A DNA stretch of 64,000 bases. It comes from Perkinsus olseni (lineage: Eukaryota; Perkinsozoa; Perkinsida; Perkinsidae). The stretch's first letter is position 1, and every line of letters starts with the position of its first letter. Where the stretch lies: contig JABANP010000088.1 in NCBI GenBank assembly GCA_013115135.1, positions 89,777 through 153,776 on the forward strand, in the 5' to 3' direction. Positions 25,801 to 37,115 of this stretch are shown in pieces. Position numbers and translations under genes: made by a program. Below the pieces are notes generated by a model. The model was not told the origin of the DNA and ran no database searches. It worked only from the letters and a program-made list of their open reading frames with translations.

Positions 25801-28173
25801 CAATTCAAGGTATTGATACTGTTAATATTGGGAAGGCAAAAGGGGTACTACATCAACTGGTAACAGATTCAAAAGAACAGATGGATACAAATATGAGGAA
25901 GCAAATATCACATCTGGCCTCCACTCATGGTATATCTATGAATAGGATAAAAGAGATGCTCGCAGGATTACAAGTTAATGAGCAAAATCAGATAGCAATG
26001 ACGGGGAAGATGCGTGATAACATCGCTGACGTAGAGGGAGAGGAGAAGACCGCAAAGGCTAATTTTGGGAAAAGGATGTCACAGACTGTTGCACGTGAGC
26101 GAGTTATGAGCAAAAAACAGTATCATGACCAGCTAATGAAACTCAAAGAAGAGGAAAAGGAGGCGAGAGAGCTACTACTGAAATCTGTCCGAGATGCTAC
26201 TGCCAACCTATTATCGGGAGGGAAGGCGAATCAACTGGAGATTCTGCATTCTGTTGATAGCCTACTACGGGTACTAGACAAACTACATAGTGAGGATATA
26301 AAAGAGGATACCGCACTGGCTGATGCTGTTTCCAAATACAAAAGTATTCTGCCGCAAAATGATAGGGAAATAGAAGGGGTTGACAATGCATTACAGGCCG
26401 AGAAAATGAGGTTGAAGAATGAATTTGATGCTTCGGAGATCTCTTTGACAAGAACAGCGATGGATAGATCCAGAAAAGCCAATAATACGATCAAGAACCT
26501 GGAGAAGGCAATCAAAGAATTAGATGTCGAAGTTGCTCGATCGAAGAATGTTATGATGTCATCAGCCAGGGAAGGTTCAGCTTACATCGATGGTTTTATT
26601 GATAAGTTGAGAGATATTATGATGGCTGATGGTGAACTCGATAAAAGGGATTATAAATTGGGATTGGCTGATATGAATAAGAAATACGCCTCACTCGCCA
26701 GATTCACAGATCAGCGAGCTAGAGCGATAGCCGGAGATATGCAGAAATTCGGGAAATCATCGTCCCATCGTCAGGAGACTCTCGCCATGACTTTGGCTAG
26801 AGTCGTAACCGATGCTGAGCGAATGGGGTTATCGGAGGAGGAAATGCAAGAATATGTGAGAAAGAGGCTCAGTGATGAGGCCAACGTTACGGAAGAAGAA
26901 TTCAATGAGATTCATGATATGGTTCAAGGGGATTTGACAGGATTCCGTGACAAAATGGTGCAGATGAAAAGGAAGGCTGATGATGAACTTATCGCTGAGA
27001 ATAATCGTATAAACGTTGATGATAGCATTCAGATGGGAAGATTAGCTGATCATGCTCAAATGATAGAAGCGCAGGCATTGAAGGCGGGCAATATTATTGG
27101 ATATAATACTGCAGCAGGCGGGCGGAGTTATAAAATGTTGAATGGACAAGAGACCATAAGTGGGAATAAGCTGCGAGCCATGATGCATGTTGCTGAGTAA
27201 TACTAACGCTGACAGTCAGCATCTCCATCATCATGATTCACACTACTGTTCTCTCAGAGCCAATAGCGGATCATTAATTGATGACATCGCCGCCGCAAAG
27301 GGCGTATCTACCACGAGAATAGCAAGTGTGATGGATGCTGTATCATCGTATATGGTTCTCATAAAGAGCTTCATGGATGAGGTAAAGAAAGCAGCAGCAT
27401 CAACGACGATGACTTTATTCTGTGAACTACTATCGCTATATTACTATTGATAGTAGAGATTGTTGATATCATGTTTGCCGTTGTGGCAGATGAAGGCGGA
27501 GCTAGGGTCTGTTAAAGGCCGCTTATCGGATTTGCAGGAAGAATATGAGGATAAGATCAATAGGAATACCAAAGAATGTAATCATACTACCTGATACATA
27601 CTAGAACAATAACATACTAATATAGATATGATAATAATAATTCAGATATGAGACCGGCCAAGTTAGCTCTCGAATCAATCTCACAGTTCGACAGGTAGTG
27701 ATCACCGGCAGAGGATGCAAAATATGCTGCTGGCTCAGCCTCATTCCAATCATCATCATTATCATCATTCAGTTTCCAGCGTGAGAGTGCGCCATTACAG
27801 AATGCCTTCCGTACGAAGGCGAGAGAGATGATGGAAAATGTCAAAGGAGGTGCAGATACGGCCGAGTAAGAACAATTATCATATCACGAGAATCATCATC
27901 ATCATTACTACTCGTCGTCTATTCTATTCTTATGTTAGACGAGTTTGCTGATGGAATCGCTCATAAAATCGATAAAGGTGCCTCATTGGTGGAGAGAATT
28001 CGACACAAGATCCAGGCATCATTGGAGAAGTATTATCTCTATCATCGTAATATGATGAATGTGGCCCAATGCTGTACCTCAGGCACGTGGGAGAGAAGAA
28101 GGCATCATTCGTCCGGGAGCTCCTGAAAATAGCTCAGGGAGATTCAAAGCCGTTGAGCGTCATAACTTCCTAA
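22814..28173 (+). CDS. Large secreted coiled-coil protein, tandem copy B
   Basis: Exons: 22814-23148 (signal peptide MRRSSSVLLLLLFSLISSLG, then a second hydrophobic patch, FLAPLVAGAYFG), 23813-23956, 24051-24128, 24187-27196, 27258-27381, 27490-27577, 27646-27694, 27773-27865, 27939-28029 and 28083-28173, giving about 1366 aa. From about 24879 onward it is almost identical to copy A; upstream it is only about as similar as old paralogues (LRRKLGE near the exon 4 start, RTLPRA near 24715). One extra base disturbs the frame at about 24525-24538 and another at about 27942 (GTTT against GTT in copy A). A few amino-acid differences from A occur inside the shared part (for example KG to RE near 26165). 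The function is unknown; a secreted or surface helical rod is an inference. It begins only 220 bp after copy A. Confidence 0.75.
23149..23812 (+). other. Unusually long intron with foreign-looking sequence
   Basis: Intron 1 of copy B is 664 bp; nearly all other introns here are 45-170 bp. Its middle (about 23400-23760) lacks the triplet-repeat texture of neighbouring introns and looks like balanced-composition structural-RNA or organellar sequence, but I cannot match it. Donor GTAAGG and acceptor TTTGGCAG look normal and keep the frame. Confidence 0.5.
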
Positions 28174-29557
28174 GGAATACCCTGCTCATCACCGACCATC
28201 ACATCGATGCTACTCATCTACGATGTATTGATCACATTAAACTTTCCATTGTGTTGACATGTTTTCAATGAAAGGCTTGGGAGGAGTCTACGTTGTAGAG
28301 CCGATCTCTGACTGGGCTGCTGTCAACTGGAGGCAAGCGGCATCAATTCTTGAGATAAGGTGCTTGCTTGAAGTGACTGTAAGTCATGAATACGTCTATT
28401 TTCCATGAAACATTGAAGCGGCTCCTCTCTGTGAAACTAGGAGAAAGGCGACTACAGTCAATTTCATAAGTCAGTACGTCAGTGGCCGTGCGTCATTGCC
28501 ACCATTGTCGTCTCTCCCCCCTCACCCCCTGTCCAATGTTGAGAATCTCCCCAGCACCCACGAGTTCTACGACAGAAAACTCAACATTGGATGGGGGTGG
28601 TGGGGGGGATCGCGGTGAGTCAACAGTTTTGCAACTGACTGCAGTAGGTCATTGAACATCGCATTCGTCTCGAAGATTTTTTTCGGCCGCAGGTCGGGCA
28701 ACTTTGATGCCCGAATCGTCATGCTTCCTCAAAGGTGGGGATATCGTTTACATACTACACAGACACAGGAAGGGCTACTCTCTAAGGCAGAATGCTGCGG
28801 TCTTCGCTTTGAGCTCGTTGTCGGTACATAACCCAATCAGAAAGTGATCCAGTTGTGCATACTCAAGTTTCGAGAAAGAAGGGAGGTATTGCAGTGTTGG
28901 CCGTCTTAGATGCCCCGCTAAGCATCAGAAACGCCCAGTATCATAGACCTTCGTCGCTGTCAACCAGACGCAGCTTTTTCTCAAAGGCCGGTTGCTCCAC
29001 TCATCCGATGAGAAGGTGAGTCTCACCGGATGAGTTAATTTTTCTCTCACAGAGCTATGGTCAGACTCCTCGGCACAAGCGGCTGGAAGTGTGGATGAAC
29101 TCCTCGTCATGAACTACATGGTTTCTCTCAGACCTTCTTGTTGCCATTAATCAGACCCGGCTCCATTGCTCTCATGCCAAGTCGTAGCTCTCGGGCCAAC
29201 CATGCAGACTTGCGTCTACACAGTAGTTTCACAGGGCAACAAGTCGATCTGAAGTTGTGAGATTAAATCTCAGAGATTTGCGCTATGATATAATTGACTG
29301 TTCTCATTTAGATGTCTATGCCTTTGTAGTTGCACGCATACACATCATTAGCTATTGAAAATCCCGGCTCTTCGTCCGCGACCTTGCGTAACATACAATG
29401 GGAAAAGAGCTCAAGTCGCGAATCGATCAGCCGGGGAGGAGACACTCCTACCAGGCGACCCCCATCGTTGAGATCGATTCGAGACGACGAGGTCTCTTCC
29501 CATGCCCATCGTAGTAGGGGGCAGAAGAGGCTGCTGTGCAGTTGAGGTTAGATTGAG
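28174..29557. other. Gene-free junction between gene block and transposon block
   Basis: No convincing exon. Triplet-repeat texture stops soon after 28250. It holds a GC-rich foldback near 28505-28630 (listed separately), a short inverted repeat around 29005-29037 (CATCCGATGAGAAGG and CACCGGATGAG), and at about 29399-29500 a degraded second copy of the recombinase segment found at 29996-30095. Confidence 0.5.
28505..28630. repeat. Small foldback (MITE-like) with TCCAATGTTGAG arms
   Basis: Arms of about 28 bp, with C-rich tracts leading into TCCAATGTTGAG on the left and the complement CTCAACATTGGA with G-rich tracts on the right, around a loop of about 45 bp. A related C-rich tract ending CCGTCCAATGTTG occurs at 36803-36831, beside the broken Tc1/mariner transposase. 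The foldback may therefore be a non-autonomous relative of that element. Confidence 0.5.
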
Positions 29558-30310
29558 ATGAATGAGCCACCGACGCTAGGCTGGTTACTGGCAAAATGGC
29601 AAGACTGGGGAGAAGAAGGAACATTGCGGGCTAAACTCACGATGCCGCGGTGGAAAGGAGAGGGCGACAGAAATGTGGCACGGTTGAAGCAAGATGCGTG
29701 GGCGGTCGCAGCGCGCAGTATCCGCCCAGCCACGGCGAAGACGTACGCGGTGGGGTGCGGTCGTGGATCAGGTTCACGGTCGAGTTGACTAAAGCCGACA
29801 AGAGGATGCGGGCACCGATGCCAGCCAATCTGCAGGAGATCCAGTACTGGATTGCTAACATAGGGAACGCTGGGACCGCTAAGACGTACTTGATGGGGTT
29901 GAAGAAGGCGCATGAGCTGCTGGGGTCTGAGATTAACACGAGTAGCCCTATGCTAATAGCAACGTTGAAGGGACTCGAAGCCGCCGCGCCACCCATGGGA
30001 AGAGAGCTCGTGTCGCGAATCGAACAGCCGGGGAGAAGGCCCTTCTGCCTGGCGACCATTGGTCGCCGACCAACGGTACGATCGAGTCGAGACCGAGCTC
30101 AACTGCCCCATCATGAAAGCACATAGAACGGGGACGAACATGACGGAACGTGACCAAATGATGGTGAAGACATTGTGGTGCGCCCCGGAGCTCCGACGAA
30201 AAAGGCATAATGTGGTCTGGTTCAGCACTGCATGCTCAGAAAATGCTGCGAGTGAGGGGAATCCCGTCGTCGCGAGTTCCACACGGGGTGAAGCACACCT
30301 GCTGTAGGTC
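29558..30310 (+). pseudogene. Degraded tyrosine-recombinase-like N-terminal (core-binding) region
   Basis: Two overlapping frames join around 29755. The first reads WAVAARSIRPATAKTYAVG; the second continues VRSWIRFTVELTKADKRM, ANLQEIQYWIANIGNAGTAK, TYLMGLKKAHELLG and LIATLKGLEAA. The layout (TAKTY start, a helix, then a TYLxGL helix and an LKG motif) resembles the SAM-like core-binding domain of tyrosine recombinases such as DIRS or Crypton elements. I cannot find the catalytic R-H-R-Y set downstream, and the frame breaks again near 30060. The call is tentative. Confidence 0.35.
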
Positions 30311-30985
30311 CTACAGGGTAGGGCCACGACGTTGCAGGACTCGTGCCGGTTTAACGGCCAAACTAACCGAATGGGGCAACCCCGCCGCCTGAGGCTGAGG
30401 TGAAGCATAGCTCTGTCGAAGCTGCTGGATACACAGGAACGCGATGGATCAGGGTCGCCCCCAGACTGGAGGAGACACTGACTGGGGGCTCCAGGCAGGC
30501 ACTGCCAGTGCCGCACTGGTGAGGTTGCGCGTTGATGCAAATGTCGCGCCGAGAATCGGAACTGTAGCATAGTCAAGTGGCGAGCGCAGAGGTGCCCTGG
30601 CAGTACTGCGGCACAAAGCCCGCGCACGATTGGATAGAGGAGCCGCTGACTAGCGAGATTAACGAGTGCCTACCGAGTGCTGTGCCGTGGATACGGTGTA
30701 TGCGCGACGCTTTCAAGCGTAGCGCCGCGTGGGTTGAGACGAACGTAGAAGGAGATCGGAGACGCTGATTGCAGCAATCACAGCAGCTGTGATATCCTCC
30801 GACTCGGGGGCCCCGAGGAGAAGCTGGTCGGGAGGCCGTATGCGCGAGGTGCTAGTACAACCCCGACACCCACCGAGGAAGAATCTCCGGGAAGGCCTTG
30901 TGAAGGCCGTGCCTACTGCCGAAGCAGCACGAGTCAGTGGCCGGATAGGAGGGTAGGAGAAACTTCCCCGTGTGAAGCGACACCA
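30311..30985. other. No recognisable gene; probable remains of the recombinase element
   Basis: GC-rich sequence with a short open + frame at 30577-30768 (VPWQYCGTKPAHDWIEEPLT) that I do not recognise. Probably part of the same decayed element into which the foldback element at 30994 inserted. Confidence 0.3.
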
Positions 30986-31211
30986 GCCGCCGGGGGTGTA
31001 TCACGACTCGTACACCGAAAACTCGTACACTTTCATTTCGTACACGACTCGTACACTGAATGCTCGTTCACCCCTTGGATCCGTACACCGTCGTTTCGTA
31101 CACTTGAAACTCGTACACATAATACTCGTACACATAAAACTCATACACGTAAAACCCAAACACATAAAACTCGTACATCGTCAGCTCGTACACGAGCACG
31201 ACTCGTACACT

Positions 31212-31837
31212 GGAGTTTCACCTGTTTAACACGTAAAACAGTTTTACGCGAAGTGTTTTACGCGAAAAACGCGATGTGTTGTGTAGTCATATCACTTTGC
31301 GTGATAACGCTGGTGTAAAACGCAATAACGCGTTTAACACATGGGTCAAAACGCGTTATAACACGTAGTACGCGTGATGGCGTTAGAAAAACGCGTTTTT
31401 CACTACACGTGTAAAAATGTGGCTATTTTAGCGCGTTATAACGTTATCCCTGTCGGTCTCATATTCGTAGACTAAGCGGTCGGCCGCCAAGGGTGGTCTG
31501 TGCCTGTCATATTCATGTAAACCTCGAATTCCTTTATGGCCAGCAAACCGGTATAGGTCTGTAATAATCATCGTATGCGTAGATAAAGTATTTGAACACC
31601 CATGCTGTTGAGTTCATGGTCAGGGAGAGTGTCTGTCGTCGCAATGACGAGTTTTTGCTGGGAAAAAATGGAAGTCTCGGACATAACACCAGGGGCGTTA
31701 TGATCACGCGTTTTACACCGAGTGTGTATAACACATTTCGCGTTTCACGCGTTATATGCGGTATTTCAGGCCATAACGCGTTGTGTTATGCGTTATGCGT
31801 TAAACACTAGCGTTTTACATAACGGGGGTGAAACTCC
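31212..31837. mobile_element. Nested foldback element with ACGCG-type iterons
   Basis: Comparison with the uninterrupted element C shows exactly what was inserted. The ends are GGAGTTTCACC and its complement GGTGAAACTCC, and a 3-bp target duplication ACT flanks it (31209-31211 and 31838-31840). Subterminal zones (31223-31440 and 31690-31830) are crowded with ACGCG/CGCGT motifs set in AAAAC or TTAACAC contexts, in opposite net orientation. The middle (31450-31690) is not repetitive and encodes nothing recognisable. It is built like its host element but from a different iteron. Confidence 0.85.
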
Positions 31838-31958
31838 ACTATGCTGCTTGAGTCGCATTTTTGGGCCGCGCGCTGAGAGCAATGGCGGAGAGAAGGAAGT
31901 AAAATTGTCTATAGAGAGCGAATTGTTTGCGCCACTCTGTTGGTAAATATTCAATAGT

Positions 31959-32027
31959 GTGAGTGGTATGGAGGTTAAGGTAACGGGTTATTAATCCAAA
32001 GGTCGGGGTTTCGATCCTATGTACAGG
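31959..32027 (+). other. tRNA-like (SINE-head) segment in element A
   Basis: GTGAGTGGTATGGAGGTTAA is followed 40-50 bases later by GGTTTCGATCC (32007-32017), resembling a Pol III A box and a B box (consensus GGTTCGANNCC). The same segment is in elements B and C. No complete cloverleaf can be folded confidently, so it is a tRNA-derived or tRNA-mimicking promoter rather than a working tRNA. Confidence 0.55.
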
Positions 32028-32083
32028 CTCGGCACGACAGGGAGGAGATAAATAGTCAAGCAGAGGCGGCAGTGCGTCAAGTG

Positions 32084-32114
32084 CGCAAGTCGCGGAGCGG
32101 CTCCGCGACTTGCG
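32084..32114. other. Perfect core hairpin of element A
   Basis: Two 15-base arms (CGCAAGTCGCGGAGC and complement) around one base, followed by AAAAAATTTTCGC. The equivalent hairpin is present in elements B and C with compensating flank pairs. Confidence 0.9.
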
Positions 32115-32394
32115 TAAAAAATTTTCGCAGGGTGTACGAAATGACGGTGTACGAGTTGAAAGTGGGTGTGTGTATGAAATGACGGTGTACGAGCATTATG
32201 TGTACGAGTGTTTTGTGTACGGGTATTATGTGTACGAGTTTTACATGTACGAGTTTTCTGTGTATGAGTTTTCCGTGCACGAGTCCTCAGTGTACGGGTA
32301 TTTGGTGTACGAGTCGAAGATGTACGAGTTTTCGAGACATGAGTCGAAAATGTACGAGTTTTCGGTGTACGAGCCGTGAACATCCCGCCGCCGG

Positions 32395-33138
32395 AAGGTT
32401 GTAGAGAGAAGGAAGCAGAAGCCGGACATGTCCGAGGCTCGGACTCCGAGCGACACCTGATGCTCGATGAACTGCATGCCGGATTGGTGCACTGGCAGCG
32501 CAGAATGGTGGCTGCTCGGGTAGGGGCAGTGCAGTACCCACAAGCGGTAATCTGCCCGCCCTGTACCGTCGGGTGAGCAGTGCTCACTGAGCACGAAACG
32601 GAGTCCACGCGGGAAGCATCACCAGAGTGGAGGACAAAAACCAGTGAGCGAAGTAGACGACTCAAAGCGTCGTGAATGGGCACGTAGCTCCACGAACTGT
32701 GTGACACAAAGAGATGGTGGCTATGGACCACAGCCTTTGGTATGAGACAAAGGAGTTGTCACAAAGCACGCGTATAAAGTGGACACACAAATGGTGGCGA
32801 GTCGCCACTGGCAATAACGACACCGAAGCTCATGACGCAACTAGCGTCACGTAAGTAGAGAATGAGTCCGCGCAGGCGCTACAAGCGACAGAGTAGCCGC
32901 GGTGGCTGAACAGGTCAGCGGAGCCTGGAGTTACTCCAGGAGTTCACCTCCTCGACCGCTTGATCGACTCGCGGGCGGGCGGGAACCCACCGGGAGCCTA
33001 CCTCTGGCTCTGAGGCTGAGAGCGAATGAGTGATCCGTTCCCCTAGTCTGCAAGAGCAGGACACTATCAGTGGAGGCTTCCATGGAGCAGGACGCCATGG
33101 TGCAGAGCAGTGAGTCATCCCTAACCTGGGAGCCCTGA
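32395..33138. other. Spacer between elements A and B, no gene seen
   Basis: Mixed-composition sequence with many stops in all frames. It may belong to the decayed element that both A and B inserted into. Nothing identifiable. Confidence 0.4.
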
Positions 33139-33512
33139 CCCGTGCAGGGTGTATTACGATTCGTACACCGAAAACTCGTACACTATCGCTTCGTACACGG
33201 CTCGTACACTGAATACTCGTTCACGTATTGGATTCATACATCGTCATTTCGTACAATTGAGACTCGTACACGTAATACTCGAACTCATGTTACTCGTACA
33301 TATAATACTCGTTCATGTAGTAAGTCGTACACATAAAGTTCGTACACGTGAATCTCATACACTGACAACTCGTACACGAGCACGACTCGTACACTATGCT
33401 TGCTGAGTCGCATTTTTGGGCCACGCGCTGGGTGCAATGACGGAGCGAAGGAAGTTATATTGTCTATAGGGAGCGAACTGTTCGCGACACTCTGTGAGAA
33501 AAAGTTTATTAG

Positions 33513-33582
33513 TGTGAGTGGTAAGGTAGTTAAGGTAGCGGTCTCTCGATCGGAAGAACGCAGGTTCGATCCTATGTGCAGG
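33513..33582 (+). other. tRNA-like segment in element B
   Basis: GTGAGTGGTAAGG, then TAGTTAAGGTAGCGG (A-box-like) and GGTTCGATCC (exact B-box core) about 36 bases downstream. The middle, TCTCTCGATCGGAAGA, loosely resembles an anticodon arm. This is the best tRNA-like match among the three elements. Confidence 0.55.
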
Positions 33583-33629
33583 GACTCCCTTACAAGGAGG
33601 AAGTAGAGTAGCACTAAGGAGCGCGAGAG

Positions 33630-33689
33630 CGCGAAAATTTTTAGGCGAGTCGCGGAGCTGCTCCGCGACTTGCCTAAAAAATTTTCGCG
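33630..33689. other. Long core hairpin of element B
   Basis: GCGAAAATTTTTAGGCGAGT pairs with the complement reading through to TTGCCTAAAAAATTTTCGC around a GAGC/GCTC tip. The arms are about 29 bases with one or two mismatches. Confidence 0.85.
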
Positions 33690-33998
33690 GAGTGTACGAA
33701 ATGACGGTGTACGACTTGAAAGTTTCAAGTTGAAACTGGGGTTGTGTACGAAATGAGAGTGTATGAAATGCTGGTATACGAGTTGAAAGTGTACGACTAT
33801 TATGTGTACGGGTGTTATATGTACGGGTATTACGTATACGAGCATCATGTATACGAGTTTTATATGTACGAATCTCTCGTGTATGAGTATTTTGTGTATG
33901 ACTATTCGGTGTACGAGTATTTCGTGTACGATTAGGAAGTGTATGAGTCGAAAATGTACGACTATTTGGTGTACGAAACGTGAACATCCCCCCGTGCA

Positions 33999-34687
33999 AG
34001 GTGCAGTGGGGCCAACATGGCCGAGCCAATTGCCTCAGGCGATCCGAACCACTGCCGGGCAACGAACTGGGGTAGAGCGGAAAGGACCGACGCGGTGTGC
34101 AGTGACTGCCGCAGGTACTCGAAGCGAGCGAACAGCCCATCGCGGAAACCTTCGCTGTCCACACTGCGGAACACACAGGGACCAACTCTGGGGTAGGCAC
34201 AGCGTGGACTGGCAAGTCTGCAAAACCCAAGGTCCATGCGAACTGCGCGAAGGACGAACCCAAGAGACTTGAGGAAACAGAGCCCGGGCAATCCTTGGTC
34301 TGCAGGAATATAGCGGGAAAGCAGGCCCGGCAGTGCCGGATATGTGTCGGTGCAGCCGATGCGGCAGAAGAGTAGGGTAACCCTACTAGGGTTATGCGTG
34401 CCAGGCGCGGAGGGTGTACAGTGCACGGGTCGTCGTGACGTGACTCGGAACAGCGAATCAGGAGATGTCCTAGCGTGGATCCCGGATCCACCCGGCTTTC
34501 GATCGGGCGGACCGCCCGAAGTAAGAGTACGCGACGAGGGCGAGGCGGCCTGTCACAGGAGCAAGGCAAAAGGAGCCTCGAGACCTCTAGGGGGCAGTTC
34601 CTCGAAAACCTCAGATCCACGTGAGGCCCGTGACGGAATATACTCCGGGCGAGCGCCAATTTTTCTCCAGTCAGCGCCAATTTTTCA
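33999..34687. other. No recognisable gene
   Basis: GC-rich sequence with short, stop-bounded frames. One + frame near 34200-34370 contains CRNIAGKQARQCRICVG, which has a CxnC look but is too short to call. Confidence 0.3.
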
Positions 34688-34726
34688 CGTTTCGTACACC
34701 AAATAGTCGTACATTTTCGACTCAGA
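34688..34726. repeat. Orphan fragment of an iteron arm
   Basis: ACGTTTCGTACACCAAATAG followed by TCGTACATTTTCGACTCA matches, in reverse complement, the outer right arm of element B. It has no partner arm nearby and is probably a deletion remnant. Confidence 0.75.
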
Positions 34727-35619
34727 AAAAATGGTAACCTGGCTACTGTCCGGAATTAAGAAGTCCCCAATGGATGCAGTATCTTCCGGCCCCGCAGCGC
34801 CGCTTGGCGGCTGACTCGGTGAAGAGGCGACCGCTTCGATGTCGAGATACTCCATTGCGACGAAAAATCTGATATTTTGATCGAATGATCAGCTAATTAT
34901 TATATATTTTTTTCAGAAAATAGATTATAGATTATATCCATTGGATATTATAGATTTTCAGTTGTTCGATCGATCAATTGATCAATTCGGGCGAAACGGT
35001 CTGGGCGTACAATCCCTTCACGGGTCGATGAGTGCAAACAGCAAGAAGGAAAAATAGATCCATTTTGCGTTGCGGAAGCGTTTATACAATTCGCTGATCA
35101 TGAAACACACTGCCCTCCAATTGATGAGAGAGCTGCACTCGGGAAGTATATCACACGGCTCTTATCGACCCCTTGCTATATCACTATTACAAATAAAACG
35201 CAACAATAGAGACATACAATCTTAGAAACATACAGAGAACTTCTCATCCACAGCGATTGATGGTAGTTGGGTACCTATATTTACGCTGTATCGAGAGATA
35301 ACACCGATAGGACGCCATTCACGGAATAGAGTAACACGATGGGTCACGAGTCCGAGTGACTGAGGAGAAAGGCCTGAAATGCTGAAAGAGTTTGGACAGC
35401 ACATCCGATGGAAGACCTGACGTACCTCGTGCTATGACACCCTTTAAAGACGATAAGCGTCAATCTTTGGGGACATCTGCTACCCCGACAAGCTGCGTCG
35501 TAGGCACGTAATAAGCTGGCGGGACGAGACAGCCGACGAGCTGGGAGAATAAGAACCTAAGAGACAAATACACGCCATGTGTGATGGACCGGAGATTGCA
35601 ACGGGTGGGTTACCAAAGG
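34727..35619. other. No gene seen
   Basis: AT-rich at 34860-35000, with short self-complementary stretches (CGATCGATCAATTGATCAAT). Flanks the Tc1/mariner remnant and may include its 3' terminal region. Confidence 0.35.
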
Positions 35620-36682
35620 CTAGTAGTCGATTAGGCCGCCACGAGTAGCCTGGAGGGCCTGTAGTCTTCTCGGCATCGTATTTATTAAGCTGTTGGTATC
35701 AATAGACCGGAAGATTCGGCGGACTGGCTCAATAAAGTCGGCTTCCGTTGTACACGGATGGCTAGCCGTCGCTTCGGCACGAAGTCGGCCTTTCAATACA
35801 CTGAAGGCATTTTCAATCGGGTTGATGTCAGGGCTGCGTACCGGATACGCAGCATATTTGCATCCTGCTTTCTCCAAAGCCTGCATACAGGCTTTGTCTT
35901 TTGACTCGCGAAATTATCCGCGATGATAACCTTTCGGTTATCGTGGTTTTCCCTGCATCTTTCCTGCAACCTCGGAATAGCATCCCGCTGCAACACTCCG
36001 CAATACGATGCTGCAGAACTATCCCTAATCTTCACGATATCTGATTGCTGGCCGTATCCAGTCATCCCCACGAACTTCACCATACAGCTGCATGAAAAGC
36101 AGCTTCTGAATGTATGAGCAGCCAGCGTTGGATGCGTCCAGGTTCGCTCTCGGGCACTGGCCCGGGTACCATGCTTGTCGAAGCCTATCGATACACCATC
36201 AAGATATAAGCCAACACCGTGACGAAAGAGTTTTAGCACTTCGGACCGCTTCCCGCCGCACCGCTTCAGAATATCACGTGCTTATTTTAGTCGGGCCGCT
36301 TTATTGCGTGTTTGGGCAAAACTCGGCGGACTCTCTTCCGGCATTTCCAGGAGCTGCTTCTGACGAGCCGCAGAAAGGTGTCGTACGATATGGGTGCATT
36401 GATGCAGTTGTAGAAGGCTTTTGCGGTGATATGTGGCTGCCGATGTTTGGCCGCATTGAACGATCTCAACAGTGCTCGCCGCTCCCTCTCAGAGAGAATG
36501 TGTGGACGGCCTAATGTACTGTTCCGTCGGGCTCTGGCTTTCTGCGCTCCTCGACGAGTAGACTGACTTCGACAAACCCGCGACACCGAACTCTGGCTTC
36601 GCCCGATGAGCTGGCTAATCGCCCGAGTAGAATGACCGAGGCGGTGAAGTGTAGTGATACCATGCCTTTCTGCGGCAGTCAA
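35620..36682 (-). pseudogene. Tc1/mariner (IS630-type) transposase, frameshifted
   Basis: Three - strand frames form one transposase. 36682-36287 holds the N-terminal helix-turn-helix (HRLGHSTRAISQLIGRSQSS) and a second helical region. 36239-35793 holds the middle of the catalytic core (FVGMTGYGQQSDIVKIRDSS and the second Asp in VIIADN). 35886-35620 holds YPVRSPDINPIENAFSVLKG with the final acidic residue. A one-base shift separates the last two around 35895, and another break lies near 36240-36290. No clear TA-flanked inverted termini were found, so the element is dead. Confidence 0.85.
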
Positions 36683-37024
36683 GAAGAAGCTGTACGGTGC
36701 CGCATTTATCGCCCGTCCTGAAGAAAAAAAGAATGACTGCGCACAAAACTGCCGACAGACCGCGTGCTGCAGATGAAATCAAAACACTTGACTCGCACGC
36801 TGCTCCCCCCGGGTCCCCGTCCAATGTTGTTTGAGACTGCCATGTTCGGCCAACCGGGTCATCGGCTCTCAAGATTGAACGGGCGGCTCGTTCACAACAA
36901 CTCAATGTTACCCACGCTTCTCACAATTACTTCTGCGTATAACTGGTGTCTAGTGAATCTCCCTGAGGTTATTTTGCTTTCTATGTACCGTACCTGTACC
37001 TGAAGCAACTGTACGATCCGACAC

Positions 37025-37031
37025 TGTATAT

Positions 37032-37112
<81 letters not shown>
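37025..37112. repeat. (AT)n microsatellite
   Basis: About 85 bases of nearly pure AT dinucleotide. It directly abuts the 5'-truncated end of the LINE fragment that follows. Confidence 0.97.

Positions 37113-37115
<3 letters not shown>

Larger units (their letters stand above)
30994..32386 (+). mobile_element. Iteron-array foldback element A (contains a nested element)
   Basis: Begins GGGTGTATCACG and ends CGTGAACATCCC, with a perfect 8-bp target duplication GCCGCCGG at 30986-30993 and 32387-32394. The left arm (30994-31211) is about 13 iterons of roughly 15 bp, typically ACTCGTACACATAAA. The right arm (about 32136-32386) is the same motif in reverse complement. The core carries a conserved GAGTCGCATTTTTGGGC start (31852), a tRNA-like segment (31959-32027) and a hairpin (32084-32114). 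A second element (31212-31837) has inserted between the left arm and the core. There is no protein-coding capacity; open frames within the arms only read through the iterons. Confidence 0.9.
33147..33990 (+). mobile_element. Iteron-array foldback element B
   Basis: Begins GGGTGTATTACG and ends CGTGAACATCCC, with a perfect 8-bp target duplication CCCGTGCA at 33139-33146 and 33991-33998. Left iteron array 33158-33395, right array about 33690-33985 in reverse orientation. The core has GAGTCGCATTTTTGGGC (33405), a tRNA-like segment 33513-33582 with a canonical GGTTCGATCC B box (33563-33572), and a foldback of about 60 bases at 33630-33689. At 844 bp it is close to the uninterrupted family size. 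Iterons are more degenerate than in A and C, suggesting an older insertion. Confidence 0.9.
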